From Odiellus spinosus (lineage: Eukaryota > Arthropoda > Arachnida > Opiliones > Phalangiidae), in NCBI GenBank assembly GCA_963920705.1, contig OY987240.1, positions 8,411,676 through 8,475,675 of the forward strand: a stretch of DNA of 64,000 nt. The letters run 5' to 3'. Below, piece after piece: positions 1-12,457 of this stretch. Numbering within the stretch: position 1 is the first letter of the stretch; each line of letters starts with the position of its first letter. The translations under genes were made by a program, and so were the position numbers. The notes below the pieces were generated by a model that searched no databases, was not told the DNA's origin, and saw only the letters and a program-made list of their open reading frames with translations.

Positions 1-47
1 CTTATTATGTTTAAATAATCACGAGAGGCATATAAAATAAGTTTATT

Positions 48-394
48 CAGAAGCCGATGAAACCCTCCTTTGAAGTCTATTACTCCCGGGTCTCGTCTAC
101 CCCTCTCTGTATGGGTTAGTCTCAAAAAGCGCGATTCGTACGCCTCCTAACGGTAGATATTTTCGGGGCGGGAGTTCGTCCGGCGAATATCTCTATCAAC
201 CTTTGAGTTCGTCGACCAAACGTCGTCGTATGTGGGAAGAGAGAATTTCCAATTTTCCGTAGGCATGGGTGTATGAAGTAGGACCCCTCCGATCTCGTAA
301 AATTTGTAATTTTACCTATACAGAGAGGGGCGAGAGGATCGCTATATGGAACATTAGAGTAGTAGACTTCAAAGGAGGGTTTCATCGGCTTCTG
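48..394 (+). mobile_element. Family A MITE, copy 1
   Basis: Non-autonomous DNA transposon with terminal inverted repeats of about 37 bp that begin CAGAAGCCGATGAAACCCTC, flanked by the 7-bp target duplication gtttatt (41-47 and 395-401). The two ends differ just inside the TIR: one continues with CCCGGGTCT, the other with AATGTTC, which gives the element an orientation; this copy is plus. A subterminal CCTCTCTGTATGGGT is also inverted. It is slightly longer (347 bp) than the 337-bp norm. Short ORFs inside (starting MKPSFEVYYS) are only translations of the TIR. The superfamily is not certain; 7-bp TSDs and CA..TG ends resemble P-like elements. Confidence 0.93.
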
Positions 395-401
395 GTTTAT
401 T

Positions 402-3400
402 ACATATAAGATATATTTAATTACCTTGAAAACTTCAGCCGTCTTTGGTTTACCCATGAGTTCCGTGAGAACTTCCACAGTCCTTTAATATAAAATAAAA
501 ATTAATTTCAATTCTTCCCACGAATTCTATGTATTTTAGAAAAATAAATAGCTGGTTTATCTAGGATGGTATAGACAATTACGTGGAATTGGAGGACAAA
601 TAAGTTAAATATGAAAACAAAATGGTAGACCCTTAGGCTAAATTAGTGGGCAGTTAAGTTAAATACGAAAACAGGTAAATTGGTAAACGGGCAATAGGAG
701 GGTCGCCTAGCCTTTGGTAGTTAGGCTGTTTAGCTCCTGAGCATTCACCCTATTTTGGTCTTCCTTCTGGCAGGGTTTTCAATCGCTCCCGGACTCCGCC
801 CATATTAGTAACGTCTAATCACGAGGTAAAAGCGACACTACTCTATTTTGGCAGAGAAAATATACCAAAGGACGGTATAGAAGGTAAGAAGGAGAGGTTT
901 AAAAATGGCACGAGCGAAATTCGGTCCTTCTATTTCCGGTTATAACGTCAGATCTTGGGTCCAATCACAGGTAAGCAATGGCAGCAGCTTCACGAATGAA
1001 AGACACCGGAATAGTGGAGATATCTAAAATGAGTTTAAAACAAGAGTGGCGCCCGTCCCATTCTAGTAATGCCTGTACAAACGAAGGACCTATTCCTCTG
1101 GTATATTAACTCTGATTTTGGTCTTTGGTTCTGCCGAACTTCGCGTGCCCCCAGCCAGCTTGAAGGGACTATCTGCGATTTTTCAAATCCCCTTTAAAGT
1201 CGCCTTCTTTTCTAGCTTAGCAGACGACGTACAAAACAAATTGTACAGTCAAAGCTAGGCTGCGTGCGTAGGGGAAGAGTATTTTAAAGGGGCAGGTTTT
1301 AGAGCAGATAGGGCCTTTAAAGGGTACTATCTGCGTTGACCATAACAAATTGTATAGTCAATGAAAGGCTGTTTGCATAAGGGAGGATAATGATTTTAAA
1401 TGGGCAAATTTCAGAGCGGATAAGGCCTTTAAGTGAAAATGAAGGATAACGTAGGAAATTTAAAAGAAATAAATACCTGGGATAATTTGTGCAGTATTGA
1501 GTGTAAATGGCAAATCCATTACTATGTTGAACAAACGCTCTAGCGACAGCTACAGGATCAAAACCACATCGTTCCAAATCGGAAAGGAACATGCTAAAAA
1601 TAGAAAAATAAAAAATATTAAATTTAAAGGAATAGTATAACTTCATTTATAACACGATATTTTGAGATTAAGAACAATATTACAGCCATAATTGTCCTAC
1701 AAAAATCAAGGTTACGTCACCAAAAATCGACTTTTCAAGTTGAAGAATTTTTTACCAATTTCACTTTAGTCAAAAAACCAGAAATGGAATCTTTTGGTTA
1801 CGTTTCTCTTTTAGGGAAATTTACATAAAAATTGATAAATTTTGTTGAACTTGTTATAAGTATAATAAATTTGTTTGTTTTAAAGATTAATTCAAAGTAT
1901 ATTATATTGGTATAATTTTGAGATATTTTGAAATATAATTAAGTATTAGTAAAATTTAATTAATAATAAACAATTTGCCTGAACTTTAATTGAGATCTGT
2001 TCAGTCAGCATCCCTAGTCAATGATTCGATTTTAGACTTCTATCTTAATTATAATTTGACATATTATCAATTTCGTATTCAAATTGTGCTTCCAGTAAAT
2101 TCTAAATGATGGCGCCACTATATATGATTGACAATTACTCCTTCCCGACTGTCAATCATTCTTTCGCGTCTATTCATTCGTGGTCATCGTGACGTTTTCT
2201 CTACGGGGGGTCAACAATTTTAGTTCGGGCATTTATATAGATTGTTAATCAGCTTCTTCCAGTAATAAATTAAAACTGTCACCATAAATATGGAGATTTT
2301 TAGCGTTCCTATACCCTGATTCACAATCAAATTAAAGTTCGCGAAAAATCCTCTAGATGTCGCCACAATATCTAAGCTGATAACTAAAATGTTATAGTAG
2401 TTTTTTTTATAACCATCAATGCTTATTAATAAGCAAGATTCATTTTTGACTAAAAAGCTCATGACGTCGTAGCATTGTCCTAAATAACTAAATATCTCAG
2501 TTATAAGCAGTTGATTTTTGGGGAAACTAACGAATTAATTCTGACTAGATTGTGGTATACTATGCCTTGCTTTAAATAATTAAATTGGTTGATTCTATAT
2601 TTACTTTACATACAAAAATTTATCAGATTTTTTATATACATTTAACTAAATTATATGGTGCCATAATATTTTTAAGTTTTTAACTCAAGAAAAAGCTTGT
2701 GTTAAGAGGTAACGGAAAAATATTCTAAATTCCTCGAGTGTTCCTGTTTTGCTAAAAACCATATATCCTTTCCTTTTCAACACTTATTTTTAAGTTTTTT
2801 TTTTTTCTTTTCTTTTTAAAGAATTTTATTTTTTGAAATTTTTTAAACTTCCCAGGTAGCTTAAACATCGAGTTTAAAACGAGTAATCAAAGCGTATCTG
2901 ATATAAGAAGCGGAAAGCTTTTTGTGATAAAAAAAGGCACTAATGGAAAACCCACCCACGTAATGCCAGATTAAACAAGTTGGACATATATGGCTATTTA
3001 AAATCCTGTTTCACACAAGGACTTTTATGTTTTTAGTGATAAATCTCATGAAAAGTATTTGCAGAATTATTCTCTTGGTAATAATAACGTCCAAACCTAA
3101 CCTTGGTACACACTAAAACCAGAGATTATCTGCGATTTCCAAAGCCCATTTATAGGGAGACGGCATACAGCCAAGAGGGAAAGGAAGTCTGACTTCACGT
3201 AACCCCCTTACTGAGGGAGCGTTTGTAGGGAATAATACTGTAACTCCCTCACTAAGGCGGATGACACTGAGGTGAGAGATAGAAGCCAATGACGTTTCAA
3301 TGTCTTCCTTGCCGACTCCCCATAGTCGACTACTTTTCTTGCTTAGAAGACGACGTTTGTTATCGTATATTGTACAGTCAAAGCCAAACTGTGTGTGTAA

Positions 3401-3716
3401 GTGACTGGCATTTTAAAAGGGAGAATAAGTAAAAACTAGAAATCGACATGACGTCTTGTTTTTTAACTTCGCTCGCGTCGATTTTAAACGTAGTGGCATA
3501 CATGTCCTTTGGGCCAGAGCTTTATACTCCTTTTATACCCCCTGGTAAAGTATTGTAACCCCAGATTCTGGAGTAATTCGTTAACTGACGCTATCGAGTC
3601 GAAACTCGCCCTAAATCACTAAAGTCACCCCTCCTAAAAAAGCGACTTCTTTAATGGTACAAATTTCTGGAAATATTTTAAAAATTGTTCCGTTTTTCAC
3701 TGGTTATTTTCCTTGA
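402..3716. other. Gene-poor spacer with weak dispersed repeats
   Basis: No coding exon supported. Two diverged copies of a dispersed sequence are visible, around 1190-1440 and 3120-3440, sharing the motifs ATTGTACAGTCAAAGC and ATCTGCGATTT. Further in, 1700-3000 is AT-rich with poly-T/poly-A runs and no structure I can name. Confidence 0.5.
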
Positions 3717-3723
3717 ATATAAC

Positions 3724-4060
3724 CAGAAGCCGATGAAACCCTCCTTTGAAGTCTACTACTCCAATGTTCCATATAGCGCTCCTCTCTGTATGGGTAAAAT
3801 TCACGATTTTACGAGTTAGAAGGGGTCCTACTTCATCCCCCCTGTCTACGCAAAATTGGAAATTCTCTCTCTCCACATACGACGACGTTTTTTGGACGAA
3901 CTCCGAGGCTGCTAGAGATATTCGCTCGACGAGCTCCCGCTCCGAAAACATCTACCGTTAGGAGGCGTACGGATCGCGGCTTTTGAGAATAACCCATACA
4001 GAGAGGGGTAGACAAGACCCGGGAGTAATAGACTTCAAAGGAGGGTTTCATCGGCTTCTG
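3724..4060 (-). mobile_element. Family A MITE, copy 2
   Basis: Standard 337-bp copy in minus orientation, with perfect 7-bp target duplication atataac (3717-3723 and 4061-4067). Both ends carry the GAAGCCGATG terminus. Confidence 0.93.
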
Positions 4061-4067
4061 ATATAAC

Positions 4068-4478
4068 CCGTTTCAAATTGAAATTCGGCTTACAGCAGAG
4101 GTATACCTATTGCTATTTCTTTACAGTTTAATTTTGAAATTACAAAGAGAGTTCCGAATCTTATTTCCAAGAAATAACCAGGTACTCCTATCATAAAATG
4201 GGAGAAAGATTTTCGCGCGATTTTGGCAAACGCGCAAGTCCTCCGGCGTTTAGTGTTGCAAATTTAATAAAAAAATAATAATTGAATAAATATTTTTATT
4301 AAGTTATTACGCTATATTGTGATGTTATTGAAAATGGAAAATGACGGAGCATATAGAGATGTAAAAAAAAATATGATTAAGAAAGACACTTTTTCAAAGT
4401 GCGTGGTTGAGAAGTTACGAATGGCTTAATTTCGCTGAAATTGACAAAGTAAAATGCGGCCTAATTTGTATGTACCCC
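4068..4478. other. AT-rich spacer
   Basis: Nothing recognisable; simple AT-rich sequence between a MITE and a minisatellite. Confidence 0.5.
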
Positions 4479-5226
4479 TTTCGCCCAAAATTATCTATTC
4501 CCATTTCGCCCAAGGCATTTTTTGCCCAAAATTATCTATTCCTATTTCGCCCAAGGCATTTTTTGCCCAAAATTATCTATTCCCATTTCGCCCAAGGCAT
4601 TTGTCGCCCAAAATTATCTATTCCCATTTCGCCCAAGGCATTTTTTGCCCAAAATTATCTATTCACATTTCGCCCAAGGCATTTGTCGCCTAAAATTATC
4701 TATTTCCATTTCGCCCAATCCTACTTCGCCCAAACTTATTATTTGGCCCCAAATTATCGATTCACAATTCGCCCAAACTAAATTTATTAGGTTAGATTAG
4801 GTTATCAAATAAAGTAAATGGTTCTTTAGATACATCAAAAAGTGCGTGCAGAAATAATTAAACGGGCCCGAGGAACCGTGCAAAAGGAAATTGTTCCCGA
4901 AGGCTTACCTTCTCTGTATCAAGCTAAGTCAAGTCTCTACAGATGTCGAAACACATCCAACTAATGCCGAAACCCGTGGAGACAGATTAATCTTAGGAGT
5001 GGATTGGGCGAAATGAGAAATGGACGAAATGGGAATTCAATGGTGATATGGCATTAGGCTAAATAGGATTGGGCCAATCGGGAATTCGGTGAAATGAGAT
5101 TGGGCGAAATGGGAATTAGGTGAAATGAGATTGGGCGAAACGGGAATTAGGTGAAATGAGATTGGGCGAAATGGGAATTAGGTGAAATGAAATTGGGTGA
5201 GATAAAATTGGGCCAAATTGGGGTAG
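4479..5226. repeat. Fold-back minisatellite element with TTAGG core
   Basis: The left arm (4479-4780) is about six copies of a 41-bp unit built on TTTCGCCCAA and AAATTATCTATTC. The right arm (about 5002-5226) is a 31-bp unit built on TTGGGCGAAATGGGAATT, essentially the reverse complement of the left-arm theme. Between them, near 4786-4806, is a TTAGGTTAGATTAGGTTA core. Inverted arms made of short tandem repeats resemble fold-back (FB) transposons. ORFs here are periodic artefacts. Confidence 0.65.
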
Positions 5227-5344
5227 ACCGAATAATTTAGTAGCTTGACTTAATAAAAATGAATATCAAAACCTGGCATTCTTAAGTGTCCTTTAACGGC
5301 CAAAACAATGCAAGGGTAAATGTAGAAACTAACAAAACTACCGG

Positions 5345-5760
5345 CACATCTGCCTAACAGAGATCGTACAACGCTGCGCTGTAGCGATATTCCTCTTCCC
5401 ATAACGCCCCTTTGATGTCGACAAACTGCGGGTTGATGGTAGCGCCATCTCCGAGTCCGTGATAATTCGTGGCTTTAACAGCGTCTCCTTCAGGTTCCCA
5501 CTTCACCTCACCTAGAGACTGGAGGTTACGTGTGTTACGCGTGCGTATTTGGTTTATAAACATACGCAAATTGATCTAATTTGCAAAATTAGGATAACGT
5601 GTTCCGCGCGTATTTAAAACCGGCGCTAATTTGAAATCTTTTAACCCTTAAAAAAACACGTATTATTAATTATCTATTTTGGTAGATGGCGGCAGCTTCG
5701 CGAATAATTGACTGCCAGAGTGACCTGGCAACCCTGAAAGTTCTTCACCCTCGGTACATA
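5345..5760 (-). repeat. Dispersed repeat family G, copy 1
   Basis: Diverged copy of a repeat also found at 31600-31965, 42060-42469 and in part at 28130-28215. Shared landmarks (reverse-complemented here) are AAATACGCACG, GCGTGACCTCCAGTCTCGAG and GCTGGCGCCATCTAC. No TIR or TSD was found. It has no convincing coding content. Confidence 0.6.
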
Positions 5761-6373
5761 ATATTTTTTCGGTAAAATGCCCTTGTTTACACGCTATCGA
5801 ATTCAGCGAAAAAAATTTTAAAAGCTACAATTAGCCAATTATGATCAAAACATTGGGACGACCAAAATTTAAACATTCTCCTTATAAATAAAACTTTTCT
5901 AAGAATTAAAATTCAAAGTTGGGTATGATTTTAATTTCTCATCCTTGTTCGATAACTTCTCTTATCACGCACCCACTACCGCGATGACGTCACAAATTCA
6001 AGTAGCGGATAAATTCATAAATAATACTTGAACTCCTACAATTATTTGTAAATATAGCATTATAAAGTAAAACAAAGGGAATCTTTTGTTCTTCGAGACT
6101 TAGGCGACGATTCGAAAATTCTCATCTGACGAAATTCCCTCGCCTCCGAACGTAATTAGCCACGAGATTCTCGTTGAATTATGCTAGGGCGACCTAATGT
6201 CGGACTGATAATTTCGATAACACCCCGAGAGAGTTGCAAAAGATTTTTTTTTAAATAATCCCACGTTTAAATTTAAAAATTACAATTTTCGAACAGTTCA
6301 AAAGCGTGAAATTGAAGTGAGCAGCTGTCACCAATTTTTTCGATTTCCTTTAGATTATTTATTTTGTTTTATC
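5761..6373. other. Spacer without recognised features
   Basis: AT-rich sequence; nothing supported beyond simple runs. Confidence 0.5.
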
Positions 6374-6380
6374 ATACTAT

Positions 6381-6798
6381 CAGAGGTATATAATAACCCC
6401 CTTCGGGGGGAAGTATGAAAGACCCTATACTACCAATGCTAAAAATCACGAACAACAAGAGCCCGCTGCTGACTATCTAGGCCACTAGCTCGCGCTGGAC
6501 TTCTCAATGTCGCTACTCTAGTAAATGGTCTTTGTATAAACAAGACGGCTCGATTTGTGTTTAGAACTTCCGGTCTCGGGAGTCAGGCTGTCTGTTAAAA
6601 CGGAGTCGAAGGTTTACTTCGGCTCGCGAGTTCCGGAAGCGCGCGTAGGGAAAATTTAGTGAGGTTCAAAATGGTGTAACTATTTTTTGGGAGTAAAGCG
6701 GTGTGTCGATCCGCCGCGATTTACGCCGGGCACTCGTTGTTCGTCGATTTTGCCTACCTTTCATACTTCCCCCCGAAGGGGGTTATTATATACCTCTG
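6381..6798 (+). mobile_element. Family B MITE, copy 1
   Basis: Element of 418 bp with TIRs of about 41 bp starting CAGAGGTATATAATAACC, flanked by the 7-bp duplication atactat (6374-6380 and 6799-6805). Each TIR contains the hairpin CCCCCTTCGGGGG, a UUCG tetraloop when read as RNA. The unique interior has no credible ORF. The end architecture (CAG.. plus 7-bp TSD) matches family A, so the same class of transposase probably mobilised both. Confidence 0.93.
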
Positions 6799-6805
6799 AT
6801 ACTAT

Positions 6806-7536
6806 TAAATTATTCAAAATTATATAGGTCAAAAATATATGGGTCAATTTTTTCGATATATGACGTGTATTATTTCTGGAAGTATTTTCAAATTTCGATC
6901 TTACAGGTTGACCACCATTTGGAGTCCTGTTCTTATGGATACGAGCCAATCTTAAATGAACTCACATTAAATCTAATTACGAAATAAGGCAATTAGGTAG
7001 TTGTATCATTGTCTACCTCAAGAGTCACAATTTTGAATGACTATTGCAAATATATGGCGTATCCCTCCGCCGTAGTTTCAATTCTGGTCTCTATTCTTGG
7101 TTACTTTAACGTTGACCACGATGACGTCTGCTTTCAGACAAGGTGTCATTAATAAAATTTACTAATACACGTTTGATTTTTCTAAACCATATTTATTAAT
7201 GGTATTACTTATTACTGTTTTAGTGTTTTATCAACAAAATATGTCTTTTGATTTTTCCTTCAGCCTAACTTTAACGATATTTTCGTTCGAAAGGAAGGCG
7301 TTTCTGGATAAAGTACTTTTATGAAAAATATTTCGTTTAAGTGACTTATCACGTGTGAATCAACTGTAGGCTCTACAATAGCGTATTGTCAAGACGTATA
7401 ATAGAGTGAATTTGTATTTTAAACATTCCGAAAATGTTAATTATAAAATACGTATTTATTGTCGCGGTAATTTTTTTCTGTTCCGCTCATGTATGCCTAC
7501 ATATGTTGCATAACCGTTTTTATGATCTTTCCGTAA
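6806..7536. other. Spacer with a fragment of repeat family H
   Basis: Positions about 6880-6960 match the family H repeat (landmark CAGGTTGACCACCATTT, opposite strand to 15.9-16.3 kb). The rest shows nothing recognisable. Confidence 0.45.
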
Positions 7537-7543
7537 ATGCTAA

Positions 7544-7880
7544 CAGAAGCCGATGAAACCCTCCTTTGAAGTCTATTACTTCCGGGTCTTGTCTACCCCT
7601 CTCTGTATGGGTTATTCTCAAAAGGCGCGATTCGTACGCCTCCTAACGGTAGATGTTTTCGGAGCGGGAGTTCGTCGAGCGAATATCTTTAGCAGCCTCG
7701 GAGTTCGTCCAAAAAACGTCGTCGTTTGTGGAGAGAGAGAATTTCCAATTTTCCGTAGACAGGGGGGATGAAGTAGGACCCCTTCTAACTCGTAAAATTG
7801 GGAATTTTACCCATACAGAGAAGAGCGCTATATGGAACATTGGAGTAGTAGACTTCAAAGGAGGGTTTCATCGGCTTCTG
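7544..7880 (+). mobile_element. Family A MITE, copy 3
   Basis: Plus-orientation 337-bp copy with perfect TSD atgctaa (7537-7543 and 7881-7887). Confidence 0.93.
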
Positions 7881-7887
7881 ATGCTAA

Positions 7888-8574
7888 TCAAAAAGTTGAT
7901 ATTGCGGGTGCCATCTTGTTCGAATGTTGCTAACTTCGTCACGAAATCACGTGGCTTTAAGGTTATACAGGGCAGAGGGTCAGAGGGGTCGGAAGTCCCG
8001 ACCTTGAGAGCTGACACCTGGATATACAAGAAATGCTCGGTGCTCACGAGCGCTATGAGCTTTACGAGCTGATGACGTCGATGGCAACATGGCCTAAGTA
8101 AGCTCCAACTTTTTTGTGATAGCAACCATTTCCATAAATTTGAGTTCGTGAAAAATCCGTGAGAGCCTCGCTTAAAAGAGGAAACAATTTTTTTTTTAAT
8201 TAAATCTCCAACGCAACTTTGTCCCACATTTGTTAATGTATTCTTTAGCATAGTAACATACATAATATAATTTTGACATTTATAATTTGAATATTTGTAA
8301 AAGGAAAATGTCAATCATAGTGGGACATCAGTCAAATATCCAATGATTTCAATTTCAATTAAGAAAATTCGTTCTAAACTGGGTAAAAATGGACCCATTT
8401 GGAAAATTAAACGAACGACCATTTCTATTTACGCAAAAAAAAAACAATATATTTACAGTTCTTTTTATAAGAATTGGGGTAGAACTAATCTGAGGGTAAA
8501 AATATATATTTGCGGAGAAAAAAAAATTTCGTTTTAATTTTCAGACTCTTGGAAATGTTCACGTGTTAACATAA
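7888..8574. other. Spacer without recognised features
   Basis: Short ORFs on both strands lack splice context and related copies in the window; I see no supported gene. Confidence 0.45.
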
Positions 8575-8581
8575 GTTATAG

Positions 8582-8918
8582 CAGAAGCCGATGAAACCCT
8601 CCTTTGAAGTGTATTACTCCCGGGTCTCGTCTACCCCTCTCTGTATGGGTTAGTTTCAAAAAGCGCGATTCGTACGCCTCCTAACGGTAGATATTTTCAG
8701 AGCGGGAGTTCGTCGAGCGAATATCTCTAGCAGCCTGGGACTTCGTCAATAAAACGTCGTCGTTTGTGGAGAGAGAGAATTTCCAATTTTCCGTAGACAG
8801 GGGGTATGAAGTAGGACCCCTTCGATCTCGTAAAATTGTGAATTTTACCCATACAGAGAGGAGCGCTATATCGAACATTAGAGTAGTAGACTTCAAAGGA
8901 GGGTTTCATCTACTTCTG
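8582..8918 (+). mobile_element. Family A MITE, copy 4 (hybrid ends)
   Basis: Plus-orientation 337-bp copy with TSD gttatag (8575-8581 and 8919-8925). Its left terminus is the GAAGCCGATG type but its right terminus is the GAAGTAGATG type. Confidence 0.92.
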
Positions 8919-8925
8919 GTTATAG

Positions 8926-9670
8926 TTAAGAGTCCCAGGATCGATGGAAGCCATCTAACGCGTATGTATCTCCACCTAATAGGGATTTATTGCTAGAGAT
9001 TTTACAGTAAATCCAAGTTGAATGGAAATGAAATTTCATTTCTTGTACTGTCAATATAAATATGAAATATGACCGATGACGCTTACAAATAAACTTTGTT
9101 GGAAAATGAAAGAAGTGAACTTTTCTTGCCAATTCATACGAACACCCTAGAAAATGACAACTCAACGCGCTATTCAACATTCGAAATACAATTTTAAACA
9201 AAAACTATTGAGGGCGACATTTAACGCATAATTGGAAGTTAAAGGTTTAACCTCGAGCCCGCTCCCTAGAACTAATCAATACCTCTTATTTGACGATGAT
9301 TTATTAGGTTTTAAAAACTTCACCCAATCGTAAAAATGAAAATTAATCGAAAACGATATTTCGAAATTGACACGATTTTCCCGTCGAAATTATTTAGAAA
9401 ATTAGGATAAACACGTTCGTGTTTATCCCTTTATCTGAACTCGAATTTCATCAGAAACCGTAATGTCTTTTCCAATGGACCCGCGGCGCTTGATAACTGA
9501 AAGCGTCGTCGTCGTCGTCGTCGTCGTTTCCCTCTTCCCACCGTCCACTGAATTCGAATTAATACAGACAAAGGTACTTTTGAAAAAATTTGATAAGACT
9601 TCGATCAGGTACAAGAGTATCTCTAGTTAAACACAGATTTCAATAATGAAATGTTGATTAAGTATACGAA
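8926..9670. other. Spacer with a short GTC microsatellite
   Basis: A (GTC)n run of about eight units lies near 9506-9530. Nothing else is recognised. Confidence 0.5.
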
Positions 9671-10070
9671 GTAATAGAAAGTAAGGTACCTGAATGGGTT
9701 ACAAAAGGGTGAAATCTTAAGCTTAGCCGAGCTTTACTAATTGCTTCAAAATGAATAAACGAAAATTTTATTTCTTAAACAGTAGAATGATAAGGAATAT
9801 CCATCGAATTCGAGTTAATAGAAAGTAAGGCGCCTGAATGGGTTACAAAAGGGTGAAATCATAAGCTTAGCCGAGCTTTATTAATTGCTTCAAAATGGTA
9901 AACAAAATTTTATTTCTTAAACAGTAGAATGATAATGAATATCCATCGAATTCGAGTTAATAGAGAGACAGATGAATGTATGGGTGACGAAAAGGGTAAA
10001 ACATATAACTAGCCGAGCTTTATTAATTGGCTTTAAATTGATAAACAAAAATTGATTTTATTAAACAGTT
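9671..10070. repeat. Tandem triplication, period about 143 bp
   Basis: Three adjacent, progressively diverged units starting near 9673, 9816 and 9958. Each has a TAATAGA start, a GAATGGGTTACAAAAGGGTG-like segment, TAGCCGAGCTTTA and TTTCTTAAACAGTAGAATGA. The third unit is the most diverged. No coding potential is visible. Confidence 0.75.
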
Positions 10071-10989
10071 GATAAGTTTTTTTTAATGGCATTTTTTATC
10101 GTTAACGGAAAATTGCATTTATTGGGTTCTTTTACTAGGGTAACCCTCTTCAGCCGTCTAATTTTGACTATTATGTCATATCATGAGTATCCCATTATAT
10201 TCACCCTAATTCACCGTAATTAAAAAGTTGGAATGATTTTCTTATCATTTGATTTTTTAACTTTAATAATATATCTCTTCTCGGCCTATATAAACGAGAT
10301 TTGCATATTCAGTACTCACAGATGCACTGTACCAATGCGTGGTTTACGTTAGCGTTTAAAATTGTGGGGAGCCCTCTCGTTTGTGCAATGGTGACGTCTT
10401 CGATTGTTTAGGCAATCGTTTCTCACCTATATTTCGGTGATAAGAGACTCATTTCTCACGATCTTTTGGGTAGAGTACTCGAATAAACCGAAGCGATTGA
10501 ATGTAAATCGCCTTGCCTAGAAATGTGGCCAATATAATATAGTAAGTCACTGTAAAAACATTTCACTATGAGAGTTCTAGGGATTAAATATCACTCGAGT
10601 TGGACTTCATATCCTGCCAAGTGCTCGATTACACGTGAAATTTATAGTTTAACGTTTTCAATCTCTACTTTATTTTTTAAAATACTTGAGTTTTGCGACT
10701 AGGATGTGCTTTAGATCCAATAGCTTCGTCATTACAACTACGTAATAACGTTGCTATTAAGTAGTTGACCAATTATTGAAGTCTGTATCTAAATCACGTC
10801 TAACTCAATTATAATAAAAAATAAAGATTTAGAATTTTAAATAGGATATACGAAACGGAAATTGATGTCGGCGAGTTAAATAAACGGCCACATACTTCTG
10901 GCCTCCAGAATTATGTTCTCATGCTGCTTTAAAGAATTGTTTCGCTTTCCATGCTCATTTTTTGTCGATGCGATTCAATATTATAAATT
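10071..10989. other. Spacer without recognised features
   Basis: No TIR pairs, tandem repeats or supported exons seen. Confidence 0.45.
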
Positions 10990-11455
10990 TAATCTCTAGC
11001 TCGGTCTAGCCCGTCCCTCTTGTAATATTTTAGGTAAGGCTAGGTTAGTTAATCCCTCGACCTCCCCCGTCCATCTGGTAATCTTTAAGGTGAGGTTAGG
11101 TTAGTTAATCCCTCTAATTAGCCAATCCTTCCAACTAGTTAATCCTTAGCTCGGGCTATTTGTAATATTTTAGGTAAGGCTAGGTTAGGTTAGTTAATTC
11201 CTCGAATTAGCCCATCGTTCCAACTAGTTAATCCCTCGGGTTACCCATTCCATCAAGTAATCTTTAAGGTTAAATTAGGTTAATTAAACACTGGAAATAG
11301 CCCATCCCTCCAACTAGGTAATCCCTACAACTCGGGCTAACCCGTTCCTCTTGTAGTATTTTAGGTAAGATTAGTTTAGGTTAGTTAATCAATTGAACTA
11401 GCCCATCCCTGTTTTACAACTTAGGTAAGGTTAGGTTAGTTAATCTCTGCCTTTC
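10990..11455. repeat. Tandem array of TTAGGTTAGTTAATC-containing units
   Basis: Diverged units of roughly 65-100 bp, each with AGGTTAGGTTAGTTAATC followed by CTCGAACTAGCCCATCC-like sequence. This is the reverse complement of the core found between the inverted arms at 12.6 kb and 56.7 kb (CTAGTTCGAGTGATTAACT then AACCTAACCT), so the three loci share one repeat family. It is interspersed, not a telomere. Confidence 0.7.
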
Positions 11456-11625
11456 GAGATTTGTACCAGGGTCTCAATTACGAATAGATTGAAGCCTCAA
11501 TTAAACGCTTTAATTTTTATTCAGCATTAGTAAGAATTAAAGTTCAATAAACCTATAAAGCAAAATAGTGAAATGTGGAAAAGGTGTATATTTTTGGAGA
11601 AAAAAGGACAGAAATTGGACAGAAA

Positions 11626-12132
11626 TTATACAAAAAAGAGGTTGCTTCGCACCCTTAAAAAAACTCTTTATCTAACTCGAATCAAACCCGTGAAGGGACA
11701 GAAATTATTTGTTAGAGAAAGAGCAATTTCATATCTTTAAAATTATAGTTAGTAGATTTAGTCTACTACTTCAAAGATTTTATTACTATTATATATTTTC
11801 CAAAAAACGGATAAAGACGACCTAGTTAACCATCCTCTCCCATTGATGTTTATTTTAAATTCTATCAGTATCACTAATAAAATTAGCTAAAGATGGAGTT
11901 CCTTTAATGTATATATATATTTATCATTAGTCCTAGGTCGTCTTTATCCGTTTTTTGGAAAATATATAATAGTAATAAAATCTTTGAAGTAGTAGACTAA
12001 ATCTACTAACTATAATTTTAAAGATATGAAATTGCTCTTTCTCTAACAAATAATTTCTGTCCCTTCACGGGTTTGATTCGAGTTAGATAAAGAGTTTTTT
12101 TAAGGGTGCGAAGCAACCTCTTTTTTGTATAA
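11626..12132. repeat. Near-perfect 200-bp inverted repeat
   Basis: Arms 11626-11825 and 11933-12132 are reverse complements with almost no mismatches, separated by 107 bp. The outer ends read ATTATACAAAAAAGAGG. No clear target duplication flanks it, so this may be a fold-back element, or a recent inverted duplication. No ORF is supported. Confidence 0.85.
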
Positions 12133-12457
12133 TAAAATAATCATCGAGTATTGGTTCTTTTTAATTTAAATTCTACGAGGACTTCGAAGCTTTCAAGTGA
12201 TAATAAAATTATAGATTGTACAGTGATTATTTTTCTAGGACAGGGTTGGAGCAGATCGTTTATTCCTGATAAATATAGCCGTTTAAATCAGAGAAATTTC
12301 AACAATTTTACTTGAAAAGCTTGATCTACCAATTTTTTAATCATCAGTTTTAACCATCTTAAATATTTTTAATTATTTTACGGTATATGTTGTTCATTCT
12401 CTGGTCACAACGCCACTGTCTAGCATAGTAAGCCGTGATTTTTTGGGTTTGCGTCCG
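12133..12457. other. AT-rich spacer
   Basis: Nothing recognised. Confidence 0.5.

Noticed and set aside
6381-6425. CCCCCTTCGGGGG hairpin as a rho-independent terminator
   Set aside because: It lies in MITE TIRs at both ends, with no upstream gene and a eukaryotic genome.
10990-11455. TTAGG-rich DNA as a telomere
   Set aside because: Units are long and diverged, with unique DNA on both sides; interspersed repeats that include TTAGG.
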